From: Dallia pectoralis
Lineage: Eukaryota; Chordata; Actinopteri; Esociformes; Umbridae
Length of the DNA stretch: 64,000 nucleotides
Assembly (NCBI GenBank): GCA_029465975.1
Contig: CM055750.1
Location: 3,275,548-3,339,547, forward strand
Reading direction: 5' to 3'
Below are positions 10,101 through 23,235 of the stretch, piece by piece. Within the stretch, counting starts at the first letter, position 1. Each line of letters begins with the position of its first letter. Both the position numbers and the translations under genes were made by a program. The notes under the pieces were generated by a model. The model was not told where the DNA came from and did not search any database. It worked only from the letters and a program-made list of their open reading frames with translations.

Positions 10101-13100
10101 CAAAACTTCGAACTTTGAACCCTTAATTGTCTAATAATGCAAACGGTCCTAAAAATAAAATGTTTATAAAAAAATAAACTCTTAGCCACATTATCCAGAC
10201 ATTAAAGAATTAAAATAATATAAAATATTATTAGTTGCCTCAGCAATACATATTAATTGGTTCAATAACTGTTATTAAAAAAAATCTATCATTAGAAAAC
10301 AGTAAATCATTTGTCAGAGATCTTGATCTTTTGTTGTCACAGGGAGCAGTGGTACCAATAAACAGGTTTTAACCCTTGGCTAACACTTCTAACTCTTTCA
10401 GACTGAATCACACTCAGAAGGCCATTATGCATGACTATCTAAATGGGTCTTTAACCTCATGTCCTCGGGAGGGGCATTTAATACAAACAAGCCCTCGACT
10501 GTGACTCTTCTGACCCGCAATCATGCTTATACACACACACACACACTTCCCTGGCAGTAACTGACACTATTAATCAAGGCACAGCGTGGATGCATTTCGT
10601 GCTGAGTCCAAATATGGGACATTCGTATGTGTGTGTCTGATTACTAGCTATAAAGCAAAACTAAAGAAAACCCCGCCCGCCACACAATCATGTGACTTCT
10701 AATCTAATAAAACATGATGGACATGTGATATTGATCGTAACAAAACACAGACAACGCTATAGAGTATAGTACACATTCCCACCAGCTTGTGTGCATGACA
10801 CAATATGCAGAAGCTCTTAATCGCATGGCCTTTTCCCGTACGTGGATAGGTCACACTCTCACAGACGCAAACACGCAACTACAGATGTAGTTTAGGCATG
10901 CTAATCATTTAGGATGTTTTTTGTCCTTCCGTGTGACCTTCAGTGGACGTGGGCTCGTGAATAATCAAATGATAATTGGTCGTATTTATCAGTACCTCTA
11001 GCCAATGCTGAGTAGTCGTATCGCCCGTTCTGACTGTCAGTTTAATCGAACGGTAAACATCAGGGTATGTTCCTACTCAAAAAGTAGCCTAACGTGAGAT
11101 GGGAGCGAGATCTGTGTTTCATATTTATCACATAGTCCAAATCATTAAATTGGGTTGGACCAGAAGAATAGAGCCTATGTTTGTGATGCAGTTTGGGCAT
11201 ATAGTGGAATCCTTTAAAGTGAGTATGGTCTATTTTAAATGGCCAATGGTGTCTGAGAGTATTCAAATGTGCTCATTAGGATACAAAAAGAAAAACATAC
11301 AATACAATTTGAAGTGGGCGGACATTGCAATATGACAGGCTTATTTAGTTGTCTATATATCTGACGTTAGCCTTCTCTGTACAAACGTTGATTGAGAAAT
11401 GAGGACTTCATTATAAATGAAGTGAAAAACCAAGAGGCCCGTCTTAAACAAGTCTTGCTGCATCACTGATTATGGCCGTTAAGTATAACGAAACAAGTGG
11501 TAGCATTTTGAATATGACCCGTCGTTATGTGAGATTACATGCTTGGAATACACTCAGCAGAAGTCACACTGCTTTCATTGACAGACAACGATCGGGGCCC
11601 TTTGTCGTCGTCTTCACACAGCCTCTCCAAGGCGATGCGGCTCAAGCAGCATTTGCTCTTCGGCGAAATGTTCATTTGACAGCAGAATGTTCATAAGGTA
11701 CCGAACGCATCGGCTGTAGGTGTTGACGATAATTGATTGGGTGAGATGGATGCAGCAGTGGGGTTATCGTGGAAGCTGGCGGACACAGATCCAAACCCAG
11801 ACAGTGACGCACGAAGTAAGGATAGATTTCACGACTGGTGTATGCAGAAGCTCAATCGCGATTGACTTGGAGATGTTTTGTTCTTTTCAGATGGCGCAAG
11901 CGGTTGGTGCTCTGGACTGCCTTCTCATGGAACGCCGTGAACACCAATATTGGAAAATGGAGGCTGGAAGTCGCCACCTGGACAATGCAAAGGTTACCAA
12001 ACGGCCAACGACAACCTCAACGAAACGCAGGAATTTCAGGAAATGGTGTCTCCTTGAACATCTGAGCTGTGGGGTTATTGGGTAAAACATAAATACACAC
12101 TACAATTCAGAAAACCATCTGGGAGACCATTACAGTCTTACTGTGGTAATCCAAGCAAAATGTGCTGCCTTTTTATGTTTTTATGAATAAGCACGGTTCT
12201 GTTCCTAGACGTTCTTGTCACGTGGTGGGTTCTGTTGCTTGAACAGGTTCTACCTCAACAGCTAGGGAGGACATTCTGTTGAGGGAACCTCACTAGGTTG
12301 TATGATCCCATTAGGATGGGATTTCCCAAAAATCTTGTCATTGTTTTTGGGCAGATCCCAAAGGACGAATTCACTCGTGGTTTGTGCTCGGCCTGCCAGC
12401 GGTGTGTGGCGTCCCAGAATGCAATGCAAAGCGGAGACAAATATGCGGTGCTCGCTATGACAGGAAAATAGAGGTATAAGACAGAATAATGTATTGTTTT
12501 CCACTTGGCGATGATGTGTTGTTGGTGGCTGTTTCTATGTGCTGTTTTGGCCACTATTTGCCTCCTGTTAACCCTGTCTACATATGCAGTAGTGCTAACC
12601 TGTTTATCTCTCTCTATTCTGTCAGCAAGCATTCATTTCCACAATCACAGCCTCCCGCTCCTCCGTACCAACCTCTACCAAAGGCGAATACATGAATGCC
12701 CAAACACCTTTCCCAGGCGCTGTATTGTAATCCCAACTGTCCCACTATTTCCCTTCTAATGCTGTCTATTTGACTAGGATCTACAGGGCTCGGATTAAAA
12801 CAACCTTAACAGCGCCGCACTATGTAGGGTGTAGGGTGGCATTGTGGACGCCGGCACCGAATCTGCCCCATTTCACTCACAACACTCCCCTGCAAACTAA
12901 AACGACACAATTTGGCAGGCGAGAGGAGGTTCTGACCAAATTGAAAAACGCCTATAAAAAAAAACCAGTGGCTGTCTGGCTTTCTCCGCTGAATAATTTA
13001 TCCCAATTTCTCCCGCCCGCCATCTCTGTTTGTTCATTCTTCGCATTCAGTTTTGCTTTACATGGAATCTGATTTAGCCCCAGATGAAACTCTGCCTCGA

Positions 13101-13483
13101 CTGCCGCCCACACTGGAAATGGGGAATTATATTTTCCCTGCGAAACCGAAAAGCCCCACGGCAAACGGCATCAGCTTGAAATGTGTAATTGGTGAGCAGT
13201 TGGGCTTTTCAAATGTAATTACATTTAATTGTCTCTCGGTTTTTTCCTCAGCATTTGAAACGCCGTCCCATCAATCACACAAACGAGTACCGGTTCCTGA
13301 GTCTCTGGTGTGCGTCTTGAAATAGACCCGCAGCCTTTGTTTCGTAGTGCGACTCGATAGTGTTTCAGTCAGATAAAGATGAACCTCTTATGTAACGTTG
13401 TGTAGTTAAGATTTAACCAAACAAACGTTTGTCCGCCGTCCTGGGTTTTAGAATTGTTCCGGAACCACAAGTGTCGTTGGGTT

Positions 13484-14667
13484 CCAGTGTGGGAGGTAGA
13501 GATGTCACAGTAGCATCCAGTGTGGGAGGTAGAGATGTCACTGTAACATCCAGTGTGGGAGGTAAAGATGTCACAGTAGTATCCAGTGTGGGAGGTAGAG
13601 ATGTCACAGATATCCAGTGTGGGAGGTAGAGATGTCTCAGACATCCAGTGTGGGAGGTAGAGATGTCACAGTAACATCCAGTGTGGGAGGTAGAGATGTC
13701 ACAGACATTCAGTGTGGGAGGTAGAGATGTCACAGTAGCATCCAGTGTGGGAGGTAGAGATGTCACAGTAGCATCCAGTGTGGGAGGTAGAGATGTCACA
13801 GTAACATCCAGTGTGGGAGGTAGAGATGTCACAGTAACATCCAGTGTGGGAGGTAGAGATGTCACACACATCCAGTGTGGGAGGTAGAGATGTCACAGAT
13901 ATCCAGTGTGGGAGGTAGAGATGTCACACACATCCAGTGTGGAAGGTAGAGATGTCACAGTAACATCCAGTGTGGGAGGTAGAGATGTCACACACATCCA
14001 GTGTGGGAGGTAGAGATGTCACACACATCCAGTGTGGGAGGTAGAGATGTCACAGTAGCATCCAGTGTGGGAGGTAGAGATGTCACACATATCCAGTGTG
14101 GGAGGTAGAGATGTCACAGATATCCAGTGTGGGAGGTAAAGATGTCACAGTAGCATCCAGTGTAGGAGGTAGAGATGTCACAGTAGCATCCAGTGTGGGA
14201 GGTAGAGATGTCACAGATATCCAGTGTGGGAGGTAGAGATGTCTCAGACATCCAGTGTGGGAGGTAGAGATGTCACAGACATTCAGTGTGGGAGGTAGAG
14301 ATGTCAAATACATCCAGTGTGGGAGGTAGAGATGTCACAGTAGCATCCAGTGTGGGAGGTAGAGATGTCACAGTAACATCCAGTGTGGGAGGTAGAGATG
14401 TCACAGTAACATCCAGTGTGGGAGGTAGAGATGTCACAGTAACATCCAGTGTGGGAGGTAGAGATGTCACAGTAACATCCAGTGTGGGAGGTAGAGATGT
14501 CACAGTAGCATCCAGTGTGGGAGGTAGAGATGTCACACATATCCAGTGTGGGAGGTAGAGATGTCACAGATATCCAGTGTGGGAGGTAAAGATGTCACAG
14601 TAGCATCCAGTGTAGGAGGTAGAGATGTCACAGTAGCATCCAGTGTGGGAGGTAGAGATGTCACAGA
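13484..14667. repeat. Minisatellite, 31/33-bp units
   Basis: About 37 units starting CAGTGTGGGAGGTAGAGATG, then TCACAG and a variable end (TAGCATC, TAACATC, ATATC or ACATC), giving 33- and 31-bp forms. The marker variants GGTAAAGATG and GTGTAGGAGG occur together at 14131-14168 and again at 14581-14618. The offset is exactly 450 bp, so a 450-bp block was duplicated within the array. Open frames on both strands are by-products of the 33-bp period. Confidence 0.95.
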
Positions 14668-17600
14668 CCGAGTTGTTTGTGCTTGTCGCACTCTAGCACC
14701 TCCTTGTGGCATGTTGAGGCCCTGCAAGGTCAGTGACGGTTAGTTTGACAGAAAATCCACTCTTCTGTAGATTTCAGTGGAGAATTCCTGGTCAAATAAG
14801 CACAATGGTGAACAGGACAGCTTAACAGTATTTGCTGGATAACACATCTCATTCCTTAATTCTCGAATTCGAAAAGTGGGACAAACGATCTCAAGACTGA
14901 GTCATCAAGCCATTCTGCTTCGTCCCACACTGCTCGCTCAATTAGAAAGTCAACCGGGATCAACGCGTAAGCAGAAGAAAGCTCTCCTGCAAGCGAAACT
15001 CGCTCTTTTGTCCCAGTGGAGCTTTGTTCTCCAAGCATGTTTGTACCGGCTAACTTTATAATTGAGCAGGCAATGTGGAAAAAGCAGAACGACACATGGG
15101 CCTTGTCACATGGGTATGTCTTGAGGACAAATGTCCCAGTCCTAACTTTCTCAAGCACACGATTATTGCAAAAGGACAATGTCACAACTACTAACTGGAC
15201 AAACGATTTGAACAAAAACGAAATCGAAATCGCAGCAGGCAGATCTCAATAGAAATATGTCCCTTGTGGCTATTATATAGAAATTCTATACAGTATATTG
15301 CAAAAGTTAGTTTTTTTTACCCTGCCTGGTTGTGGTTAAAAAATACTCCACATAGCCCACTTGTAAACATCTTTAACGACATAAAAGTTAACTGTTTCAT
15401 TGACCTATTGATGTTTTCGAAAAATCGTATTTTCTGGTCAAATCAATATTGCCAAACTTATCGTACACTCCACCTTCCGTTGAATTTCAAACTTTGCCGA
15501 CCCCTGACTTAAGCACATCTTCTGCTTCTAAATACATTCTTAGGTAAACAGGAAATTTTCCAGCACAATGTTCACACTTTGAATAGAGCCCATTCTACGA
15601 CCAAAAACCAAAACAGATGCCAACAAGCCTCAGTGAATCACTCGAATGTAAAGAGTCGGGAATTGATTCGCCAGATCACACCTTGCTTGGCTAAGGAGGA
15701 CGTACCGCCCATTAAAGCCTCCAGTTTACAACCCTCTGTCTTAGACGCGTTTGTTGTTGCGTATTATATTTAACGGGTCTACATTTAAGCCTATATGGGA
15801 AATATTTATTTTCCGGAGAATAAATCATGCGACTATTACTGTCATGTTTAGGGGAGGGTAGATCCGTTCCTAAACCTGATGGCCAGTGTGATATTTCAAA
15901 AGGTTATTCTGCGGAGTACGCCGTGCTCTGCGATTGTTTCGCCGGATTTATATTTATATGAAGAGGGGTTGTGGCTGTCAGCGATAACGAATGCACTGAC
16001 AAATACCTGGGCGGCGTGCCATTTGGAATTCATTTAGACAAGGCAAAGATAAAGCCTCTGTGTCTGGGCTCCCAGTCAGTAAATCAGCGAACAGAGACAA
16101 TGAATTACACAGGTGAAGGAGTTGCCTCTGAAGGACGGACGCCGCGGAACTGGGTTCAAATTAAAATCCGCTTTTTTCCCCAAACAATTTTCCTCGAGCC
16201 TCGCTTTAAGGGCCAGACGTGAGGTCATGTTTTGTTTGACTTCTTAATTGGTTTCAGTTTGGCACAATCAGATACTGCTGAAGCGTTTTTACTGGAACCG
16301 GTATAATACAAATAGTATTTGAACCCAGGTCTGCACCAAGGATGCTGTGTCAGTTTTTATGTTGTTTTTAGGAATTACGGAGCGTCGGAGTAGCCTGACA
16401 TGATGACACTGGGTGCCTACTGAGTTGCTTTGTAAAAGTAAAATACTGTTCAATCAAGTTTGTAGTATGCACTTTAAGAATGTACAGGCCAAACTTGGAC
16501 CACAGGTACTGAATATTCAACAGAGCCAGCGTGTCCCTTTGACAGACATTGTAGGTCACTGCGCACTCCACACTGCCCTTTAAAAAAGATTTCGTACAGT
16601 CAGCAGTACAGAGCACAAACCTCACATTCATAACGTCTTTGGTAGATGAGGTTTGCGTTGTAGGACTTCACCCTGAGGGCTTTCCGGAGACAAATTCTCT
16701 GAGTGTTTCTGTGGGGAGTGTTGGAGAGAATAGCAAAAGGAAAACGAGTGGAGAGCCGAATACATGCAGGAATAAACTGGTCGACAATATGAGGAACAGG
16801 CCAGCTCCCGGCGCACTGTTCCTTTCTGACTAGAACCACTCTGTCACCTGGTAGGTGCTCTTATAAGTGATTTTATTTCGACATCTTATTTGTTCAATTC
16901 CTTTTTCACCTGATACGCATTTCTTTAACACTCACTGTCCGCTCCGGTTCCCGGGGCTGGGCAAATCATTGTGAGCTTATTAGTGACAAGTGCTGTGTGC
17001 GGCTGAGTGAAAATAGAAGACGAGTAAACTTCTGGGCGACTTATCTTCCCTGCCTTCTATCTAACTTCTATTTCCATTAACAGCTAAAGCCGCTTGCTAT
17101 CACTCTAAATTTAACATTTCTGTCTACAACTCTAGAAGCTCTCCGCTTTCCTCGACTTTGATTCTCTCCTCAGACAACGTAGTTAACCAATGGAAAAGGA
17201 AAGTGATGCTATTTGCAATTTGAAAGCCCACTGTAATTGGATGTCGGAGCACGTTTATATTTGATGCTTAATTGGTTTGTTAATTGGTCATGTGACCATG
17301 TGTATGCATGGCCACGTCCGATATATTCATTTTATTCGTTTATTTTCCATTCCTCCCTTTCTACATGTTGCTTGGCGCTATAAGTTGTCGGCAAACAACA
17401 ACGGTGATGGGGTCGCGTAACTATGACAACTGGCATGACCATGGAATGCAGACGGCGGTGAATGGAACAAGGACACGACTCATTGGTACAGTCGAAAACT
17501 CAGATCAAGTAAGGTTAATAATCATAAAATCCTGGTAAGATTTGGGGATATTTTGTTGTTTTCACTGGTTAACATTTAGACATAACATAGACATTATAAC

Positions 17601-17818
17601 CTAGATGTGGTCAATTGTCATTGGGGGCATCTTTCTCCACTTTGATGTTTACATTTTTAAGGTTGAGTTAAAAAATTGTGGGTAAAGTTCCAAGATTTCT
17701 GTACTGTTACTATGTTGTAACTGTCATAGCTACATGGGATACATTATTTGTTTAGGTAGGTCTAATTGACTATATTGTAGGTTATATTATATAGTTGTAT
17801 ACAGGCCATATTGTGCAC
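14668..17818. other. Unique sequence, no gene recognised
   Basis: About 3.1 kb of mixed composition. The two-strand open frames near 14856-15252 and 16600-16839 lack splice signals and domain similarity. No known repeat was recognised. Confidence 0.4.
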
Positions 17819-18918
17819 TACCTTGCTCCAGATCAGAGCTTCTCTACCTTTCTTCAGATCAGTGTTTCTCTACCTTGCTCCAGATCAGAGCTTCTCTACC
17901 TTTCTCCAGATCAGAGCTTCTCTACCTTTCTCCAGATCAGAGATTCTCCACCTTTCTCCAGATCAGAGCTTCTCTACCTTTCTCCAGATCAGAGCTTCTC
18001 TACCTTCCTCCAGATCAGAGCTTCTCTACCTTTCTCCAGATCAGAGCTTCTCTACCTTTCTTCTCTACCAGTGTTTCTTTACACTCTACCAGTGTTTCTT
18101 TACCTTTCTCCAGATCAGAGCTTCTCTACCTTTCTCCAGACCAGAGATTCTCCACCTTTCTCCAGATCAGAGCTTCTCTACCTTTCTCCAGATTAGAGCT
18201 TCTCTACCTTTCTTCTCTACCAGTGTTTCTTTACACTCTACCAGTGTTTCTTTACCTTTCTCCAGACCAGTGTTTCTTTACCTTTCTCCAGATCAGAGCT
18301 TCTCCACCTTTCTCCAGATCAGAGCTTCTCTACCTTTCTCCAGATCAGAGATTCTCCACCTTTCTCCAGATCAGAGCTTCTCTACCTTTCTTCAGATCAG
18401 AGTTTCTCTACCTTTCTCCAGACCAGAGATTCTCCACCTTTCTCCAGATCAGAGCTTCTCAACCTTTCTCCAGATCAGAGATTCTCCACCTTTCTCCAGA
18501 TCAGAGCTTCTCTACCTTTCTCCAGATCAGAGCTTCTCTACCTTCCTCCAGATCAGAGCTTCTCTACCTTTCTCCAGATCAGAGCTTCTCTACCTTTCTC
18601 CAGATCAGAGCTTATCTACCTTTCTCCAGATCAGAGCTTCTCTACCTTTCTCCAGATCAGAGCTTCTCTACCTTTCTCCAGATCAGAGCTTCTCTACCTT
18701 TCTCCAGATCAGAGCTTCTCTACCTTTCTCCAGATCAGAGCTTATCTACCTTTCTCCAGATCAGAGCTTCTCTACCTTTCTCCAGATCAGAGCTTCTCTA
18801 CCTTTCTCCAGATCAGAGCTTCTCTACCTTTCTTCTCTACCAGTGTTTCTTTACACTCTACCAGTGTTTCTTTACCTTTCTCCAGACCAGTGTTTCTCTA
18901 CCTTTCTCCAGACCAGTT
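17819..18918. repeat. Minisatellite, 26-bp pyrimidine-rich units
   Basis: About 40 units of CTTCTCTACCTTTCTCCAGA plus TCAGAG (26 bp). A variant insert with TTCTCTACCAGTGTTTCTTT repeated twice occurs three times (near 18060, 18211 and 18831), showing block duplication. Since 26 is not a multiple of 3 and no frame holds a stop, overlapping open frames of over 350 codons arise. They are artefacts of the repeat. Confidence 0.95.
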
Positions 18919-19569
18919 TTTCAGGACACCATTACATGAGATGTGATATCCTTCAATGCCTTTTTTGGATAAACTGATTACACAAGTGCCCTATTTTATC
19001 GTTGCCTGTGCCATCAGTCTACACTATGTGATTATCTCTATTTTTAAGAAATTCATCTTTTTAAGAGATGTTTTCAGAATTTCAGAAGCTGCTCGTGTGA
19101 GGACACTGCTTCTGGGAATAAAATGGTCGAGGCATGGAAAGATCTTCAATAAGGAAAAGCTAATGTAATCTTCAGCAGTTTAATTTGCGTCTCCGTCCAT
19201 TTATTTCAATAATCTAATCTAAGAGCGATAATTAAATATAAAAAAATAGTAGGCATATCTAGAGAAATAAATGTGGGGTAAGTCGCGAGGAAGTTGCAAC
19301 AAAACAATGAATGATTTAACCTTTATATTCTGAGATAAAACACAACAAAGTGAATAATGATGACTGGTTTCAAGTTGGGATATACTTCGAGGAAAATAAA
19401 CTTTCCTTGCATTAGTAACACCTGTGCTGTGGAAGCTCCCTGTTGACACAAATAAAAGAAATTACCCAAATGAGGACACAATTATATTATCATTTGCCTC
19501 CACCTGTGATCCATTAAAGCGGCTGTCACACTTCCTGGATAAAAACCTCACTGTTCAAGCATCATTGGT
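18919..19569. other. Unique sequence between minisatellite and Tc1 remnant
   Basis: Nothing recognisable; AT-rich single-copy sequence. Confidence 0.4.
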
Positions 19570-20005
19570 CAAGCTGTGTATCTGAAGGAAAAAATGAAGA
19601 AAGGAATAAGGATTAACACATGTGCATATATCTAAGAACTTGGGTACAACGCCTTATCTAAGTGTTCAGATATTCCATTGAGCACAGTTTGACCAGCAAT
19701 CAGGCAGTAGAAGCTGCATCAATCTATCCAGCCACTGCCAAGAAAAGGGGGTCCCTCAAAACCTGGCGCTCAAGCAAGAAGAAGACTTCTGGGAGAAGCC
19801 ACCGATATTCAACTATCACTGTTGTTTAGTGGAATTGGAGTAATAGTGAACTGGTTGACAATACACCAAGCTCATAAAACTCTGAGAGGGGGACAATGAA
19901 GAAGATGTTCCTCAAAAAGTTCCACCTGAAAGCAAATCTGGAGTTTGCAAATTAGGATAAGATGGATGCAGGTCAGATGAGACCAAGATAGATATTTATT
20001 TAGTA
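19570..20005 (+). pseudogene. Tc1-like transposase remnant (N-terminal and central part)
   Basis: The DNA follows the Tc1-like transposase reading: the paired HTH region, the 'LPRKGGPSKPGA..RRRLLGEAT' stretch (about 19735-19805), a 'YHLKA.LEFA'-like stretch (about 19918-19955) and a 'SDETKI'-like end (about 19974-19995). Frameshifts, stops and small deletions run throughout. It ends abruptly just before the 34-bp minisatellite. The family is recognised from memory of fish Tc1-like elements. Confidence 0.75.
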
Positions 20006-20060
20006 AAATAGTTACGTCAAATAGTTACTCTAATTATGATATAAAGAACCACTACGATTG

Positions 20061-20568
20061 CCCATTCTGTAGATCATAATGGTTTATTGTATAGCCCATT
20101 CTGTAGATCATAATGGTTTATTGTATAGCCCATTCTGTAGATCATAATGGTTTATTGTATTGCCCATTCTGTAGATCATAATGGTTTATTGTATAGCCCA
20201 TTCTGTATATCATAATGGTTTATTGTATAGCCCATTCTGTAGATCATAATGGTTTATTGTATAGCCCATTCTGTAGATCATAATGGTTTATTGTATAGCC
20301 CATTCTGTAGATCATAATGGTTTATTGTATAGCCCATTCTGTAGATCATAATGGTTTATTGTATAGCCCATTCTGTAGATCATAATGGTTTATTGTATAG
20401 CCCATTCTGTAGATCATAATGGTTTATTGTATAGCCCATTCTGTAGATCATAATGATTTATTGTATAGCCCATTCTGTAGATCATAATGGTTTATTGTAT
20501 AGCCCATTCTGTAGATCATAATGGTTTATTGTATAGCCCATTCTGTAGATCATAATGGTTTATTGTAT
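20061..20568. repeat. Minisatellite, 34-bp units
   Basis: Almost exactly 15 copies of a 34-bp unit beginning CCCATTCTGTAGATCATAAT and continuing GGTTTATTGTATAG. The copies are nearly identical (a few single-base variants, for example near 20163 and 20456), so the array is young or recently homogenised. Confidence 0.95.
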
Positions 20569-21117
20569 ACCTACATTACAGTCTATAAGACCTACTGTAT
20601 GGTCTAAAGTACCTACTGTACAGTCTATAGTACCTTTATGACAGTCTATAATACCTACTGTATGGTCTATAGTACCTACATGACAGTCTATAAGACCTAC
20701 TTTATGGTCTATAGTACCTATATGACAGTCTATAAGACCTACTGTATGGTCTATAGTACCTATATGACAGTCTATTAGACCTACTGTACAGTCTATAGTG
20801 CCTACATGACAGTCTATAAGACCAACTGTATGGTCTATAGTACCTACATGACAGTCAACAAGACCAACTGTATGGTCTATAGTACCTACATGACAGTCTA
20901 TAAGACCAACTGTATGGTCTATAGTACCTACATGACAGTCTATAAGACCTACTTTATGGTCTATAGTACCTATATGACAGTCTATAAGACCTACTGTATG
21001 GTCTATAGTACCTATATGACAGTCTATAAGACCTACTGTACAGTCTATAGTGCCTACATGACAGTCTATAAGACCTACTGTATGGTCTATAGTACCTACA
21101 TGACAGTCTATAAGACC
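20569..21117. repeat. Minisatellite, 42-bp units made of two diverged 21-bp halves
   Basis: About 13 copies of a 42-bp unit. The two halves, ACCTACATGACAGTCTATAA(G) and ACCTACTGTATGGTCTATAG(T), are related 21-mers, so a 21-bp monomer became a dimer before spreading. The array joins the preceding 34-bp array with no spacer. The long frame on the minus strand (20560-21138, a 14-residue period) is a repeat artefact. Confidence 0.95.
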
Positions 21118-22480
21118 TTTTAAGTGAGAGCTGTTCATTTCTCCCAGAAGTGCTTTTGGAACACGTTCCTTCTACATCTTAGAATTGACTCTTGGTGTCC
21201 GTCCAGTTCAATATAAATGTTTCATTTTGAATAAGCAGCAATGAGGCTGTCACTAAGCTCATGTGCGAATAATACAGTATTGAGTGGATGTCGGAAAAAT
21301 GGATCGATGACAAATGATGCTCACTCAGATAAGATATACTAAACGTTTTTCAATTTCACATGCGGAGAGGACTATGTTGGCGCATTTATTTGAGAGAAAC
21401 CGAAAGTTGAGCAATGCAAATATAATTAGACACGTCCCATAAATATATATACAATATCCTCATGTTCCCAGGGCCAATCTCCATAATACACAAACCCATA
21501 TTTTTTATTTTAATAGAACTCTATGTAATGGCACTCTGCTTCAGTCAATAATTTGTCTGTCCCATTCATACTAATTTTAAGTATTCAATCCTACCCGGTA
21601 AACTAAATCCAGATAAACATATATTTTTAAATGGTCCTTGGAGGTATACTGTGATGTAGGTGATTTAGGACAGCGTTGTAGGACAGTGTGTATATACTAT
21701 ATTTGATCGAGACATAAATGGGTTGAATCGTGGCTTCGCCTTTAGATGTTGGATTGGATCAGAACCGATGATCGTTCCTGATGAAACCCAAGTAGAAAAC
21801 GACCACTTCTCGCGCGAGCCCTCCCACCTCGACGTTCATCTCTCCGAAACGAGCCTCGTCTTTCCGTCCTGTCAATTAGTGTGCCGGAGACCGGAATCCC
21901 GTCCTCTCCCCGCGCCCTCGGTTCTGCGTCGCTCCGTGGAAAGCCCGGAGCGGCGAGAAAGAGAGAGGCACTCATTACGCAGTTAAGAGGAAATAGCGGG
22001 CGAGCGAGGCACCAGGGACAGCCCACGCACTTCCACACCAGGCGGAGCGATCGCGGGGTGAAGCCAGTGACGCCGACAGCAGTCAGGCCGGGATACGTGT
22101 GTTCGCCACCCACCCCCCTGGCCCGCTGGCTCTGTAAATAGGTGATGGTTGGCTCACAGATACGCGCTCCCCTCTGTGCTCCCGTGTGCTTGGCGCATGA
22201 GGGAGAAGGCTTAAATGGGATTTTACACCTAAAGATGGCGCTGCCGCAGCGAAAACCAGGTGTTGTCCGCGTGAACAAATCGATAAATATGTTCGGTTTT
22301 GCTCGCGCCTCCGGGGACGATGGGCGGATCCACGGATTGTGATGGGAGATACTGAACTGACAGGCAGTCAGATTTGGGAGGTGCTTGCTTCTCGCCTCAG
22401 GCCAATCTGAAAAACACAGAGCTCCTAACAGAACGACAAATGAAGAACGACAGGTCAGGTGATAGAAGATTTATAGTGTG
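21118..22480. other. Single-copy sequence with a CpG-rich segment (about 21790-22340)
   Basis: The segment 21790-22340 is clearly richer in CG dinucleotides than its surroundings and not obviously repetitive. Open frames occur on both strands (21723-21986, 21742-22278, 21881-22141) with no family similarity. It could be an unmethylated promoter or enhancer island or a first exon; nothing in the sequence decides. Confidence 0.35.
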
Positions 22481-22809
22481 AGACTCACACAGAGGTTCAC
22501 TCCTAGAGACTCACACAGAGGTTCACTCCTAGAGACTCACACAGAGGTTCACTCCTAGAGACTCACACAGAGGTTCACTCCTAGAGACTCACACAGAGGT
22601 TCACTCCTAGAGACTCACACAGAGGTTCACTCCTAGAGACTCACACAGAGGTTCACTCCTAGAGACTCACACAGAGGTTCACTCCTAGAGACTCACACAG
22701 AGGTTCACTCCTAGAGACTCACACAGAGGTTCACTCCTAGAGACCCACACAGAGGTTCACTCCTAGAGACCCACACAGAGGTTCACTCCTAGAGACCCAC
22801 ACAGAGGTT
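22481..22809. repeat. Minisatellite, 26-bp units
   Basis: About 12.6 nearly identical copies of AGACTCACACAGAGGTTCAC plus TCCTAG. The last copies share an AGACCC variant. Confidence 0.95.
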
Positions 22810-22815
22810 AGAGAA

Positions 22816-22910
22816 GTACAAACACTCACTAATCAACAGACACAGGCAGATGTACAAACACTCACTAATCAACAGACAGAAGGATATGTACAAACACTCA
22901 CTAATCAACA
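22816..22910. repeat. 36-bp tandem repeat, 2.6 copies
   Basis: GTACAAACACTCACTAATCA followed by ACAGACA... repeats at 22816, 22852 and 22888. Confidence 0.85.
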
Positions 22911-23235
22911 CATGCAGAGCAGACGCTCGAGTTGGAAGATGAAGATTACATGACAAATACACACGCAATACACAGCCAGACATCCATGAACACACATGCC
23001 CTTACCCATATTGAACAGCACATCACACTACACACACACACACACACACACAAGAACACACCACACACGCTTAAAAGAAACACATAAAAAATCACTTTTC
23101 CCCTGACATTAAAGCCTAACATAACCAGTCATCATTACCCAAAACATCTATATTGGAAAATCACTAGTACATGTTCTTTAATTGATCCCCACCAGACTGG
23201 AGAAATGTGAACAAAGACACACCAAAATGGGTACA

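Larger units (their letters stand above)
9443..13483. other. Mostly unique sequence with two tRNA-SINE-like pieces
   Basis: Apart from the SINE-like pieces at 9588-9635 and 10024-10100 and a short (CA)n near 10531, nothing recognisable was found. The open frames at 11060-11335, 11472-12090 and 12255-13072 occur on both strands and match no family I know. Confidence 0.4.

Noticed and set aside
14856..15252. Opposed open frames of 119 and 78 codons
   Set aside because: Both strands are open with no domain similarity or splice context; chance frames.
17811..18977. Overlapping plus-strand open frames of 388 and 354 codons
   Set aside because: A 26-bp unit without stops in any frame makes every frame open; the 26-residue protein period equals three DNA units.
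22481..22809. Regular direct repeats resembling a CRISPR array
   Set aside because: The repeats are head-to-tail with no unique spacers, and the DNA is clearly from a vertebrate.
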